DNA of 16,696 nt from Candidatus Omnitrophota bacterium (GTDB lineage: Bacteria; Omnitrophota; Koll11; Zapsychrales; Aceulaceae): contig JAOZRJ010000003.1 of NCBI GenBank assembly GCA_029931885.1, forward strand, positions 6,558 through 23,253. The letters run 5' to 3'. Below, piece after piece: positions 7,516 through 15,071 of the stretch. The notes under the pieces are model-generated. The model was not told where the DNA came from. It did no database searches and saw only the letters and a list, made by a program, of their open reading frames with translations. The translations under genes and the position numbers were made by a program. Each line of letters begins with the position of its first letter. Positions within the stretch are counted from its first letter, which is position 1.

Positions 7516-8536
7516 ATCGAACCAAACTTTCTGCCAAGCTTTCTGCAATCTTTTGGCGATACGATCGAGATTTTAATTTTTCAGCCTCTCTTCTGTTTGA
7601 TAAAAAACCGACTTCAATTAAAATAGCCGGCATAACGGTATTTCTTAATACGCTAAAATTTGCCGCTTTGCTTCCCCTGTTTCTTACGTTAAGCAAACTA
7701 GAAACATGTTTTGCAAAATGTTTAGAAATTTTAGGAGATTCACGTTTTTTATGTACATAGAGCATATCAATAAGACTTTTTTGCAAATTTATGTCATTTC
7801 TTTTCATAGAAAAATTCTCAAAGATATCCTCGTATCTCTTAGGATCGTAAATGCTCCTTCGCGTTTTCCAATCTAAAGGCTTCAGATAATAAACCTCAAA
7901 ACCTCGAACATTCCGGCTCTTTGCAATATTCGTATGAATGCTAATAAATAAATCGGCATTTTCTCGAGAAGCTATGCGCGCCCTCTCTTCAAGCACAATA
8001 AACTTATCTGTTTCCCTTGTCATTTTAATATTAATGCCTTTCTTTCTTAAAATCTTTGAAAACCTTTTTGCTATATCTAAAACAACTTCTTTTTCCTGAA
8101 TTCCAGACCAGCCAATACCTCCGGGGTCTTTTCCTCCATGCCCCGCATCAATTACAATCTTTCGAAAACGATTCATAAAAGGTGATGTTTCCTCGAGTAA
8201 AGGAATAACTACCTTTTGTTTAAAATCATATGGAACATAAATAACTCCTTTTGAAATTCTAACAGGCTTAGTCAATAGAACTTTTTGTTCATTAATAATT
8301 ACAATATCGCTTCCCAGCATTCCCTTTGCTCGCGCATCTTTCCTCCCCAAAGAAATAACTTGGCTTATGCCATCCATCACGCAATTAAACTCATAATCAG
8401 CACAAATATTTTTTAAAACAAAATCCTGTCTTGGTTTTATGGAAATATCTGAAGGGGTTGTCGTGCATCCTTGAGCAAAAAACAAAAAGATGCCAAAAAC
8501 AACATAATGGTATTGTTTCAAGAGTTGTATCGACAT
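7499..8536 (-). CDS. N-acetylmuramoyl-L-alanine amidase (Amidase_3), putative lipoprotein
   Basis: This 345-aa zinc amidase is predicted to cut the bond between MurNAc and L-Ala in peptidoglycan. The N-terminus has a hydrophobic stretch (about 10-20) ending AQGC, so Cys23 could be lipidated. The lipobox is not ideal, since Ala rather than Leu sits at -3. Residues about 76-105 resemble the small beta domain (copper-amine-oxidase N-terminal-like) found before some amidases. The catalytic domain starts with VIDAGHGGKDPGG (His133), then QEKEV (zinc ligand probably Glu148), SIHTN (His201) and the late catalytic Glu in ILIEVGFLSN. A basic segment of about 60 residues lies between the second His and that Glu, where related amidases carry a regulatory helix. 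It is 3 nt after the secretin gene, which suggests local wall opening for secretin insertion; that link is inference. Confidence 0.92.
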   Translation of the reverse strand: MSIQLLKQYHYVVFGIFLFFAQGCTTTPSDISIKPRQDFVLKNICADYEFNCVMDGISQVISLGRKDARAKGMLGSDIVIINEQKVLLTKPVRISKGVIYVPYDFKQKVVIPLLEETSPFMNRFRKIVIDAGHGGKDPGGIGWSGIQEKEVVLDIAKRFSKILRKKGINIKMTRETDKFIVLEERARIASRENADLFISIHTNIAKSRNVRGFEVYYLKPLDWKTRRSIYDPKRYEDIFENFSMKRNDINLQKSLIDMLYVHKKRESPKISKHFAKHVSSLLNVRNRGSKAANFSVLRNTVMPAILIEVGFLSNRREAEKLKSRSYRQKIAESLAESLVRYAQRY

Positions 8537-8539
8537 AAA

Positions 8540-10183
8540 TTATCTTTCATTTTTCAAAGAAATATTTTCTTGCGGCTGAACATCTCCTGAAACAATTTTA
8601 GGCGTTAGAAAGATTACAATTTCTGTTTTCTCGATACTTTTACTTTCATTTCGAAAGGCAAAACCTAAAAAAGGCAAATCTCCAAGCAAGGGAACTTTTT
8701 TAACAGTTCTAATATCCTCCTCTTTAATAAGGCCTCCAATCACAATCGTTACGCCATCTTTAACCATAACCGTTGTCTCAGCTTCTGATGTTTCCACAAC
8801 AGGAATTTCATTATTTGTGCTCGTTGTAATATATCCTGTCCGAGAACTGACCTCTGGTTTAATTTTCATTGTAACATATCCATCGCCATGAATCGTCGGA
8901 GTAACAAACAACTTTACACCAACCTCAATAAAATTAACACTTTCTGAAGTCGTCGTTGGTCCAGAAGCAGTTGTGATCGTTTCACTTGTTACATACGGCT
9001 CACTTGATCCAACGAGAATCTTAGCTTCCTCATTATTAATTGCTGTAATACGTGGATTCGAAAGGATATTTGTTTTTCCAACAATATCTAATGCTTCAAT
9101 CAAAACCGTATAATCATCACTAAGGATTGTTCCTATGCTTAATTTGCCTCTTTTGTCTGTACTGCTTAAAATATCAAAATCGCTAATAAGACCTAACGTA
9201 TGATAATCTGAGACAATGGCCTCCCAATCAACTCCCATCTTATAATCATCACTTAATGTAATTTGGACAATTTTTGCTTCAATCAAAACTTCTAAATGTT
9301 TTTCATCAAACGCGCTAATCAAGTTCGCAATCTTCTTAATTTTTTCTTCTGTATCTGTAATAAAAATTTTATTCGAACGATCATCAAATTCGAGCTTTCC
9401 TATATTTTTTGTTAGTATCCCTTCTATCTTTCCGGCAATATCGGCAGCCTTTCCATACTGTATTGAAAAAACTTTTGTTATTAATGGAATATCTGCCCGC
9501 TCAATTAAGCGCTCCATCAAAATAATCTTTTCAGGAACATCAGTTATTATAATTGTATTGGAATTATTATCAGCCGCAATAATTCCAATTTGACTTTTTA
9601 CCTGTTTTAAAACAGAAATAAGATCTTCAGATCTTGCATATTTCAACTGAACAATCTCTGAATCTGTTTCCTGTCCGAATTTATATCCATAAATCTGCTG
9701 AAAATCTTTTCCTGTCAAAACTTTAATAATATCGTCTTCTTCAACATAAGCAAGATCATTAGACTCTAAAATAATACGTAAAGCATCTCGGACATCAACA
9801 TTCTTTAGATATATCGTAACCTTACCCTGGACGTTCTTTCCTGCTACAATATTAAGACCACTCTTCTTTGAAATCAATTTTAGGACATCTGTCACGCCCA
9901 TATCCTTGAATTCTAAGACATCTATCAATAATTTTTGCTCAATTGGCTCATCTTTACTCTCGACAACAGACTCCTCTTTTGCTTCTTCCGCAAAAGAAAC
10001 AATTTTAGGTTCCTGCTGCTCGCTGGATTCAACAACAACAGAATCCTCTTGAACTCCTTCAAGAATATCTAAGGCGTTATTGATAACATCATTAGCATCT
10101 TGTTTTTGAGCATAACAAATTGTGATGAAAAAAAACAAAATAAAAATCGAAAAATAAACTTTTATACCTTTTCGACAATTCAT
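8540..10183 (-). CDS. Secretin, GspD/PilQ family outer-membrane channel
   Basis: This 547-aa protein has a signal peptide (basic start, hydrophobic 8-23, probable cleavage after CYA at about 25). An acidic linker (about 26-82) follows, then an STN/N0-type domain at about 86-160 (VTDVLKLISKKSGLNIV). Two N1/N2-type domains lie at about 175-235 and 237-300, each with a repeated NNSNTIIITD or DRSNKIFITD strand. The secretin core covers about 300-532. The core holds the family signature VPLLGDLPFLGFAF at 497-510 and the gate region with GxxxP-type repeats. It should form the ring-shaped outer-membrane pore of the machine encoded upstream. GspD and PilQ cannot be told apart from this alone; the neighbouring pseudopilins favour type II secretion. 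A strong AAGGAG sequence sits 5 nt before the ATG, and a separate promoter is likely. Confidence 0.93.
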   Translation of the reverse strand: MNCRKGIKVYFSIFILFFFITICYAQKQDANDVINNALDILEGVQEDSVVVESSEQQEPKIVSFAEEAKEESVVESKDEPIEQKLLIDVLEFKDMGVTDVLKLISKKSGLNIVAGKNVQGKVTIYLKNVDVRDALRIILESNDLAYVEEDDIIKVLTGKDFQQIYGYKFGQETDSEIVQLKYARSEDLISVLKQVKSQIGIIAADNNSNTIIITDVPEKIILMERLIERADIPLITKVFSIQYGKAADIAGKIEGILTKNIGKLEFDDRSNKIFITDTEEKIKKIANLISAFDEKHLEVLIEAKIVQITLSDDYKMGVDWEAIVSDYHTLGLISDFDILSSTDKRGKLSIGTILSDDYTVLIEALDIVGKTNILSNPRITAINNEEAKILVGSSEPYVTSETITTASGPTTTSESVNFIEVGVKLFVTPTIHGDGYVTMKIKPEVSSRTGYITTSTNNEIPVVETSEAETTVMVKDGVTIVIGGLIKEEDIRTVKKVPLLGDLPFLGFAFRNESKSIEKTEIVIFLTPKIVSGDVQPQENISLKNER

Positions 10184-10211
10184 TTATTCTCCTTTTTAAA
10201 AATGTAAATTT

Positions 10212-10220
10212 ATTATATCA
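10212..10220 (-). promoter_or_regulatory. Extended -10 promoter of the secretin gene
   Basis: The minus strand reads TGATATAAT, a full consensus -10 box with the extended TG. The transcript would start near 10205, 22 nt before the ATG, with AAGGAG in the leader. No -35 box is recognisable at 16-18 bp. Instead the short hairpin-like repeat at 10226-10243 lies there. This is the only clear promoter I found for the nine genes down to rdgB. Confidence 0.65.
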
Positions 10221-10225
10221 AAATT

Positions 10226-10243
10226 AAAGTAGATATATACTTT
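10226..10243. repeat. Short inverted repeat upstream of the secretin -10 box
   Basis: AAAGTA, six bases and TACTTT form 6-bp arms. The repeat lies 8 nt upstream of the -10 hexamer, in the place of the spacer and missing -35 box. It contains AAGTATA (minus strand, 10242-10236), which also forms the ends of the large palindrome before the MerR-like gene. It may be an operator. The low GC makes chance similarity possible. Confidence 0.35.
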
Positions 10244-10267
10244 TTATTAAAAGGCTAAATATTAATT

Positions 10268-10849
10268 TTATTGAACCAGCTCAATTTCTTGATCATCAAC
10301 CAACAGAATAATCTTTCCTTCTTGAATCTGCTGCACCTTACTGCCTTTCAAAAAGTCTCCTTCATGTAGAAACAAAGTTTTTCTAGTCTGCAAATCTTCA
10401 ACAATCGCCTCAGGGTCGCCATCCAGAACAATACCGACTAAGCGAAATTTCTTTTCCAGCTGAGAACCACCATCAATTAATTCTGATTTTCCCTCTGGCC
10501 TACTAAAAATATCTCTTGTTTTAATCAAATTTGAGTAATGATTATAAGGCTTTTGCGTGGAATCATCAAAAACCTTAATCTTTGAAAACTCTACCATCTC
10601 TAAATCATCTATAACAATTTTCTTCTCTTCCCTCAAATTTAATAATCCATAAGTAAAGAATCCTACTAGAATCAAAACAAGAAAGAATGTTAATCCGTTT
10701 AATTTTCTCAAAAAAGTCTTTTTTGTTGTTCCACTTTCCTTTAAACCCAAATTTTCTTTTTTTACATTCTTTTTCTGTGCTTTTTCTAAAGATTCTTTAT
10801 TCCGAATAATTTTTAATAATTTTTCTTCCGGCAAATGTTCCTGGCTCAT
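10268..10849 (-). CDS. GspC/PilP-like inner-membrane clamp protein
   Basis: This 193-aa bitopic protein has a charged cytoplasmic N-terminus (1-50), one membrane helix (about 51-70), a linker, and a periplasmic small beta domain at about 133-192. The domain begins FRLVGIVLDGDPEAIVEDL and continues TLFLHEGD, the pattern of the HR (homology region) domain of GspC and of PilP, which binds the N0 domain of the secretin. The TRDIFSR segment just after the linker resembles the conserved N-x-F motif before the HR domain of GspC. It could also be called GspB-like, since it follows a GspA-like ATPase. No lipobox is present, which argues against PilP proper. It overlaps the ATPase stop by 4 nt (ATGA) and has GGAG 6 nt before the ATG. 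The next gene encodes the secretin, its expected partner. Confidence 0.7.
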   Translation of the reverse strand: MSQEHLPEEKLLKIIRNKESLEKAQKKNVKKENLGLKESGTTKKTFLRKLNGLTFFLVLILVGFFTYGLLNLREEKKIVIDDLEMVEFSKIKVFDDSTQKPYNHYSNLIKTRDIFSRPEGKSELIDGGSQLEKKFRLVGIVLDGDPEAIVEDLQTRKTLFLHEGDFLKGSKVQQIQEGKIILLVDDQEIELVQ

Positions 10850-11676
10850 TGCTCACTCCATTTCTTTTCTTCTTCAGCCAAAGCATCAATCAAATCAACA
10901 GTAACAGTTTCTCTTCCGTCCATAACAAGCCGCTCAAGCGCATTATGACAATACAATGTAATTTTTCGAGGATACCCTTGAGTAAGAGTATAAATTCTTT
11001 TAATTGCTTCATGACTAAAAAGATCTTTTTGCCCGTTAAATCCGGCTTTTTCAAGACGAAACTGAATCATTTCAAACGTTTCTTTTTCATCCAAAGGATT
11101 AATGATATACCGTAAACTCACACGATCCATAAAATTTCGAATTTTCTTTACCCTCGGCAAAAGCTCCATTTGTCCAAAAATAATCAGCTGCAAAAGCTTA
11201 TATTCATTTGTTTCATAATTTAAAAGTGTTCGTAAAATCTCAATAAAAGGTAAGGAAAGCTTTTGCCCCTCATCAATCAACAAGATAATCGTCTTTTGAT
11301 CTTCAACTCCTTTTTTAAATAAATATTTTTCAATGGCTTCCCGATGATCCATAGCAGAACGTAAAAAAGGGCTCACGCCAAAAATTTTTGTTAAATGGGA
11401 CAAAAACTGATACTCGCTTTTGAAATCAGGATCCAAAATGATATGAAAAACAAAATTCTCTTCTTCTCCGTTAAAAGACTGCAACAGAGCTCTGGAAAGG
11501 GTTGTTTTTCCTGCGCCAACATCTCCCAAAATAAGGCTTAATCCTCTTTTCAGGCGAATAGAAATTTCTAAACGCTTCAAAGCCGTTGTGTGTTCTAGAG
11601 AATGATAAAAAAAGTCCGGATCCGGACTTGTAGAAAAAGGCTCTTTCTTTAAATTAAGAATTTCGTAATAGCTCAT
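10846..11676 (-). CDS. ExeA/GspA-like AAA+ ATPase
   Basis: This 276-aa ATPase has the typical start SYYEILNLKKEPFSTSPDPDF, as in ExeA/GspA and related TniB-like ATPases. Walker A is GDVGAGKTT (51-59) and Walker B ILLIDEGQ (131-138). A sensor-type strand LIIFGQMEL is at about 164-172 and a possible arginine finger in RVSLRY at about 185-190. In Aeromonas and Vibrio, GspA with GspB helps the secretin assemble through peptidoglycan. Those GspA proteins continue into a membrane helix and a peptidoglycan-binding domain. This one stops after the AAA+ module, so it appears purely cytoplasmic. The ATG overlaps the stop of the MerR-like gene by 4 nt, suggesting coupled translation. Family is sure, role by context. 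Confidence 0.85.
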   Translation of the reverse strand: MSYYEILNLKKEPFSTSPDPDFFYHSLEHTTALKRLEISIRLKRGLSLILGDVGAGKTTLSRALLQSFNGEEENFVFHIILDPDFKSEYQFLSHLTKIFGVSPFLRSAMDHREAIEKYLFKKGVEDQKTIILLIDEGQKLSLPFIEILRTLLNYETNEYKLLQLIIFGQMELLPRVKKIRNFMDRVSLRYIINPLDEKETFEMIQFRLEKAGFNGQKDLFSHEAIKRIYTLTQGYPRKITLYCHNALERLVMDGRETVTVDLIDALAEEEKKWSEQ

Positions 11677-11900
11677 TTATTTGTTATTCTTTCATTAATG
11701 TCTTTTAACGAAAATCCTTTATTGCGCATACTTCGAATATCTTTTAAATGCTTAACTGACTCATCATCAAAATAACGAAAATTCGTAACAGGACTTCTCC
11801 CTATTTCCCTTAGAAGTCCTATGCGCAAATAATATTTCAGAGTTGGCGTAGAATATTCAGCCACAACTGCAAGATCTTTTAATAAGTATATATTCTTCAT
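11673..11900 (-). CDS. Minimal MerR-type DNA-binding protein (75 aa)
   Basis: The protein is almost only a MerR winged helix-turn-helix domain: LLKDLAVVAEYSTPTLKYYLRIGLL (helix-turn-helix, about 6-30), then the wing region ending NFRYFDDESVKHLKDI and the closing MRNKGFSLKDI. MerR proteins normally continue with a dimerisation helix and effector domain, and here both are missing. It could be an autonomous regulator or an excisionase-like DNA-bending protein, but no recombinase is near. It starts 6 nt after a perfect 34-bp inverted repeat, has no Shine-Dalgarno sequence, and overlaps the ATPase gene in an ATGA. It probably controls its own promoter and perhaps the secretin promoter; this is inference. 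Confidence 0.8.
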   Translation of the reverse strand: MKNIYLLKDLAVVAEYSTPTLKYYLRIGLLREIGRSPVTNFRYFDDESVKHLKDIRSMRNKGFSLKDINERITNK

Positions 11901-11905
11901 AATGT

Positions 11906-11939
11906 TAAGTATAACTATCTACTCAGATAGTTATACTTA
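11906..11939. repeat. Perfect inverted repeat, likely operator of the MerR-like gene
   Basis: The two 15-bp arms (TAAGTATAACTATCT and its exact complement) are separated by 4 nt. The repeat spans the predicted transcription start and nearly the whole leader of the MerR-like gene, ending 5 nt before its ATG. The tip sequence TATACTTA recurs in the same orientation inside the gene at 11890-11883, 23 bp further on. No T-run follows on either strand, so a terminator role is unlikely. It may act as a DNA operator, or as an RNA hairpin limiting translation initiation. Confidence 0.8.
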
Positions 11940-11940
11940 T

Positions 11941-11969
11941 AAAATAACAACCTATACCTTATATGTCAA
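11941..11969 (-). promoter_or_regulatory. Sigma70-type promoter of the MerR-like/ATPase/GspC operon
   Basis: There is a consensus -35 box TTGACA (11969-11964), a 17-bp spacer and a -10 box TATTTT (11946-11941, 4 of 6 matches). The predicted start is near 11934, inside the right arm of the inverted repeat. A protein bound to the repeat would block initiation. Confidence 0.65.
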
Positions 11970-11985
11970 GAAAAGAACGTATTAT

Positions 11986-12525
11986 TTATTTCTGGGAGTG
12001 AATTAAAAGACGGCTGACAACTATTCTACATTTTATATAAGAAGTCCTTGTAGACCTCTTCTCTAGATTCATTTCATCAATACGAAAATAATAAGGATCA
12101 GACTCAAGGACATATAAAAACTTACTAATTAAATCCATAGATCCTTGTGTTTGAATATTAACAGAAAAAACTTTATAAAAATCTATTTCTTTAATTTTGT
12201 TTGGCTTCATATCAATAATCTTAACATTACTCTCTCTTGCCACTTTTTCAACCTCGGAAAATATTCGATTCATCTCTTCTTGATTAGATAAAGATTGCTT
12301 AAACCGAACAATATATTTCTTATGTTTCTTCTGAACAACTGACTCTCTCTGTAAAACCTTGGTATTCTTTTTCAATCTTCTTTGAGTCTTAAAAATCTTT
12401 CCCTCAAGTACTTTTGATTTCTTCTCTATGGGCTTATACACAAACTGATAGCTCACATAAATAAAAATCATAAAAATACAAAAAATAAAAATTTTACTTT
12501 CTCTTTTGGATAGTGGTCTCCTCAT
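11986..12525 (-). CDS. PilO/GspM-like inner-membrane assembly protein
   Basis: This 179-aa protein has a short basic cytoplasmic start, one membrane helix (about 11-29, FIFCIFMIFIYVSYQF), and a long charged coiled-coil segment (about 33-80). A periplasmic alpha/beta domain follows (about 85-175), with the ferredoxin-like strand pattern seen in PilO and GspM (YKVFSVNIQTQGSMDLISKFLYVLE). PilO and GspM pair with PilN and GspL to form the inner-membrane platform. Sequence similarity within this family is low, so the call rests on topology, size and position directly after the PilM-PilN fusion. An AAGG sequence 7-8 nt before the ATG supports the start. The gene ends before the regulated intergenic region, so it probably closes the upstream operon. 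Confidence 0.72.
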   Translation of the reverse strand: MRRPLSKRESKIFIFCIFMIFIYVSYQFVYKPIEKKSKVLEGKIFKTQRRLKKNTKVLQRESVVQKKHKKYIVRFKQSLSNQEEMNRIFSEVEKVARESNVKIIDMKPNKIKEIDFYKVFSVNIQTQGSMDLISKFLYVLESDPYYFRIDEMNLEKRSTRTSYIKCRIVVSRLLIHSQK

Positions 12526-12539
12526 AGCATAACCTTACC

Positions 12540-13967
12540 TTAAGGCTTATTAACCTTGCATGTTATTTTAAAATCTATAATCTCTCCTTCAAAAACTTTA
12601 CGTTGTGTTGCGTATTTTAAATTAACTTCTTTAAATAAAGAAGACGCGATTAATTCTTTCTGAAAATCATTTACCGACGCACGTCTCTCAGATATTCCTT
12701 TAATATTAATTCTTCCATCGCCATTTATATAAAGAAGACGATAAGAAATATCTTTTGGCGTTATTTCATATAAATTATAGATAATATCAACCATTTTAAG
12801 GCCTGGATTTAAATAACTCTCAATAGCCACAATATGTTGTTTTTTTTGTTTTATATCCTTTACCCGCGGCTCTATCTCAGAAACTTTATTCTTAAGATTC
12901 TGAAAATAATCTTTCTGTTTATAAAACTGAATCATAAACATTCCTGAAATTAATAAACCACATAAAAAAACGAGCCCTACAAATTTTGCCCATTGATTTC
13001 TTTTCTCTTTCGATTTCCTTACTCTGCCTACATCCTCGGGAAGAAGATTAAAAGGTTTTTGTGGGTTCGACAAAACTGAGCCAAACACAACCAAAGGAGA
13101 AAAAGGATCTCCTTGAAGTAAATCTGTAACTAAAATATCTTTATTTCCTTTTACAATTTCACAGGGATCAAAAACTTCGACAGAAAGATTTATTTCCTGC
13201 TCAAGAGCTTTTTTAAGTAAAGATCCAGACCTCTCGGGACAAAACAATATTAGTCTCTGAACAGATTCTCCATTATTATCCTTACTGTATGCTTCCAAAG
13301 TTAAAACAATATCTCGAATAAACGCCTTTTGATAATCTGCCTGAATATCTTGAGCACCAAACTTAATATTTCGAGAAAATAATAATTTTGCATTCTTACA
13401 AAAACAAAGCTCACTACTAGCAATATCAATATCAGCAAAGGCAGAAAGCAATTTATCCTCTTTCACCATCTTTTGATTATAAAAAAATCCATTAATAATG
13501 CTACTAGAACTCAAAGTAAGACTATCCAAGGATAATCCAACAGATTTAAAAATCGTAAAATATTTTCTAATAATATCTTTATGGACAATAATAACTAGAA
13601 TACGCGAATAACCTCGAGAATCTTTATCCAAAACCGTATAATCAAAAACAACATCTTGTCGCTGATAAGGAATCTGATTTGGAATTTGCAAAGAAAGCAT
13701 CTTTTGTATTTCACTCTCAGAATGAGATGGAAAAGAGAAATACCGCAGCATCGCCTGGCTGCGCGGAATCGAAACAACAACCCGACTCTTCTTCATCTCA
13801 AAATCAACCATTGAAGCTAAAAGTTTAGTCACTCCTTCCTCAGAAGGATCCGAAATCTTTTTTACAATCAAGCGAGAAACCTTAACCCCTCTCTTCCCGC
13901 TAAAAGCCTTCAAAATCTTAATATGAGACTCTTTAATTTCAATAGATGTAATAAGTTTACTTCTCAT
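12540..13967 (-). CDS. PilM-PilN fusion (GspL-like) platform protein
   Basis: This 475-aa protein has an actin-fold cytoplasmic part (about 1-300) of PilM type: TSIEIKESHIKILKA at the start, VVVSIPRSQAMLRYFSFP (63-80), and FADIDIASSELCF (177-189) as the second phosphate-binding strand region. The linker NLLPEDV (307-313) is the cytoplasmic motif at the beginning of PilN. A membrane helix (about 327-347), a coiled coil (about 350-382) and a periplasmic PilN domain (about 385-475) follow. Separate pilM and pilN genes are the rule in type IV pili, whereas GspL combines both parts, so the fusion fits a type II secretion role. It starts 2 nt after the gspK stop, with AAAGGAT in front. It likely binds the assembly ATPase on the cytoplasmic side and the PilO-like protein in the periplasm. 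Confidence 0.85.
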   Translation of the reverse strand: MRSKLITSIEIKESHIKILKAFSGKRGVKVSRLIVKKISDPSEEGVTKLLASMVDFEMKKSRVVVSIPRSQAMLRYFSFPSHSESEIQKMLSLQIPNQIPYQRQDVVFDYTVLDKDSRGYSRILVIIVHKDIIRKYFTIFKSVGLSLDSLTLSSSSIINGFFYNQKMVKEDKLLSAFADIDIASSELCFCKNAKLLFSRNIKFGAQDIQADYQKAFIRDIVLTLEAYSKDNNGESVQRLILFCPERSGSLLKKALEQEINLSVEVFDPCEIVKGNKDILVTDLLQGDPFSPLVVFGSVLSNPQKPFNLLPEDVGRVRKSKEKRNQWAKFVGLVFLCGLLISGMFMIQFYKQKDYFQNLKNKVSEIEPRVKDIKQKKQHIVAIESYLNPGLKMVDIIYNLYEITPKDISYRLLYINGDGRINIKGISERRASVNDFQKELIASSLFKEVNLKYATQRKVFEGEIIDFKITCKVNKP

Positions 13968-13969
13968 TT

Positions 13970-15070
13970 TTATCCTTTATGCCAATAAAAAATGGAAAAA
14001 TCTTCCCGGCCAACAACAGCTTCAGCATTTGATAAAATCCGATAAATTTTATCATTGCCTTTTATCGATATACGAAAATAATTAGATGCTGTAACAATCT
14101 TATTCATTGATGACAACGCAAGAGCCCTCTCACTTGTGTTTAAGCCCAGGGCTTCTAAATCACTTTTAATAATAACCTGATCATCAGCTGTGCATGGTCT
14201 TTGATCAGCACCGCTCCTGTAAGCAATAATCTTTTTGGATAACGAATCCGCACTTTCTTCTCCAATCGAAGAATTTTGTTCAGCAAAATACCTAAAAAAA
14301 GATTTCAAAACTATTTCTGAAGCTGTATTAATGTTTATTACAAAATTAGAGCCTGTAACCGGAAAGATCGTAACATATTCTTTTATCCTAGAATAAATTT
14401 CTTCAGTTACTCCCCTTACTAAATAAAGCTCTTCACTTGTTTCAAAAGACCAATTTTTGCAACGATATGGATTTGAAAGCTCACCATAAAATTCATCCTC
14501 TGCTCCAAGCAAAGGAACAGAAACTTCAGAATCCGCATCACGCCAATCAACAACAGACAAAGCAATCTCGTCAGCAACACTTTCACTATATCCTAAAAAC
14601 ATGATAACGTGGCTTAAAATTCTATAATTTTGCGAATTAATCGCATTAAGATTAACCCGCCTTTCTTCGTCCTGAAAGCCATAACATACTTCTGTAAACT
14701 CTTCGCCGTCATTTAAATTATATGCAACGGTAAAGCTTCCCTCTTCCAACGAAATATTTCCAAAAAGCTTTTCAGATGTTTGTCCATCATTTAATTTAAA
14801 ACCACACGCATATAAAGAATCAGCCTGTTGAGCTTCTTCAGCAAGACCTTTCAACCGAATTTGGTTTATTGAATAAGTAAGGCCTGCCCACGCAAGATAA
14901 TCAGCTCTAGTTTTTCCAAGAGTGTGCTTTGTCAACGCCAAATCAACTCTTGTGCGCTGACCTAACCCGATGGCCAGCATTGAAAGAATCACTAATATCC
15001 AAAGGACGACTATCATCATTATGCCAGATTTATTATTTCTTCTCAATGAGAACCGTTCGAAATTTATCAT
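13970..15070 (-). CDS. gspK: Type II secretion minor pseudopilin GspK
   Basis: With the chosen ATG the protein has 366 aa. The prepilin leader ends KSG before IMMIVVLWILVILSM, and position +5 is Val, not Glu, as is normal for GspK. Family hallmarks are YGFQDEERRVNLNAIN and VVDWRDAD. The stretch running from PYRCKNWSF through SEELYLVRGVTEEIY and ending in ININTAS carries the large alpha insertion and calcium-site region. GspK caps the pseudopilus tip together with GspI and GspJ. A TTG codon 48 nt upstream lies in the same frame, but it would place 16 extra residues before the leader. The ATG follows the gspJ stop by 1 nt with GAGGGGTG just before it. The identification is secure and makes this a type II-like rather than a plain type IV pilus locus. 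Confidence 0.92.
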   Translation of the reverse strand: MINFERFSLRRNNKSGIMMIVVLWILVILSMLAIGLGQRTRVDLALTKHTLGKTRADYLAWAGLTYSINQIRLKGLAEEAQQADSLYACGFKLNDGQTSEKLFGNISLEEGSFTVAYNLNDGEEFTEVCYGFQDEERRVNLNAINSQNYRILSHVIMFLGYSESVADEIALSVVDWRDADSEVSVPLLGAEDEFYGELSNPYRCKNWSFETSEELYLVRGVTEEIYSRIKEYVTIFPVTGSNFVININTASEIVLKSFFRYFAEQNSSIGEESADSLSKKIIAYRSGADQRPCTADDQVIIKSDLEALGLNTSERALALSSMNKIVTASNYFRISIKGNDKIYRILSNAEAVVGREDFSIFYWHKG

Positions 15071-15071
15071 C

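Noticed and set aside
7516..7548. TTG start giving an 11-residue longer glutamate racemase
   Set aside because: It overlaps the amidase gene by 50 nt and adds residues not expected before the conserved first strand; the ATG at 7515 is better.
7312..7626. Plus-strand open frame of about 104 codons opposite murI and the amidase end
   Set aside because: It covers parts of two well-supported genes on the other strand, and its composition looks like the complement of coding DNA.
11906..11939. Palindrome as intrinsic terminator of the upstream pseudopilin/PilM-N/PilO operon
   Set aside because: The stem is AT-rich and no T-run follows on either strand. Its position over a predicted start site fits an operator better.
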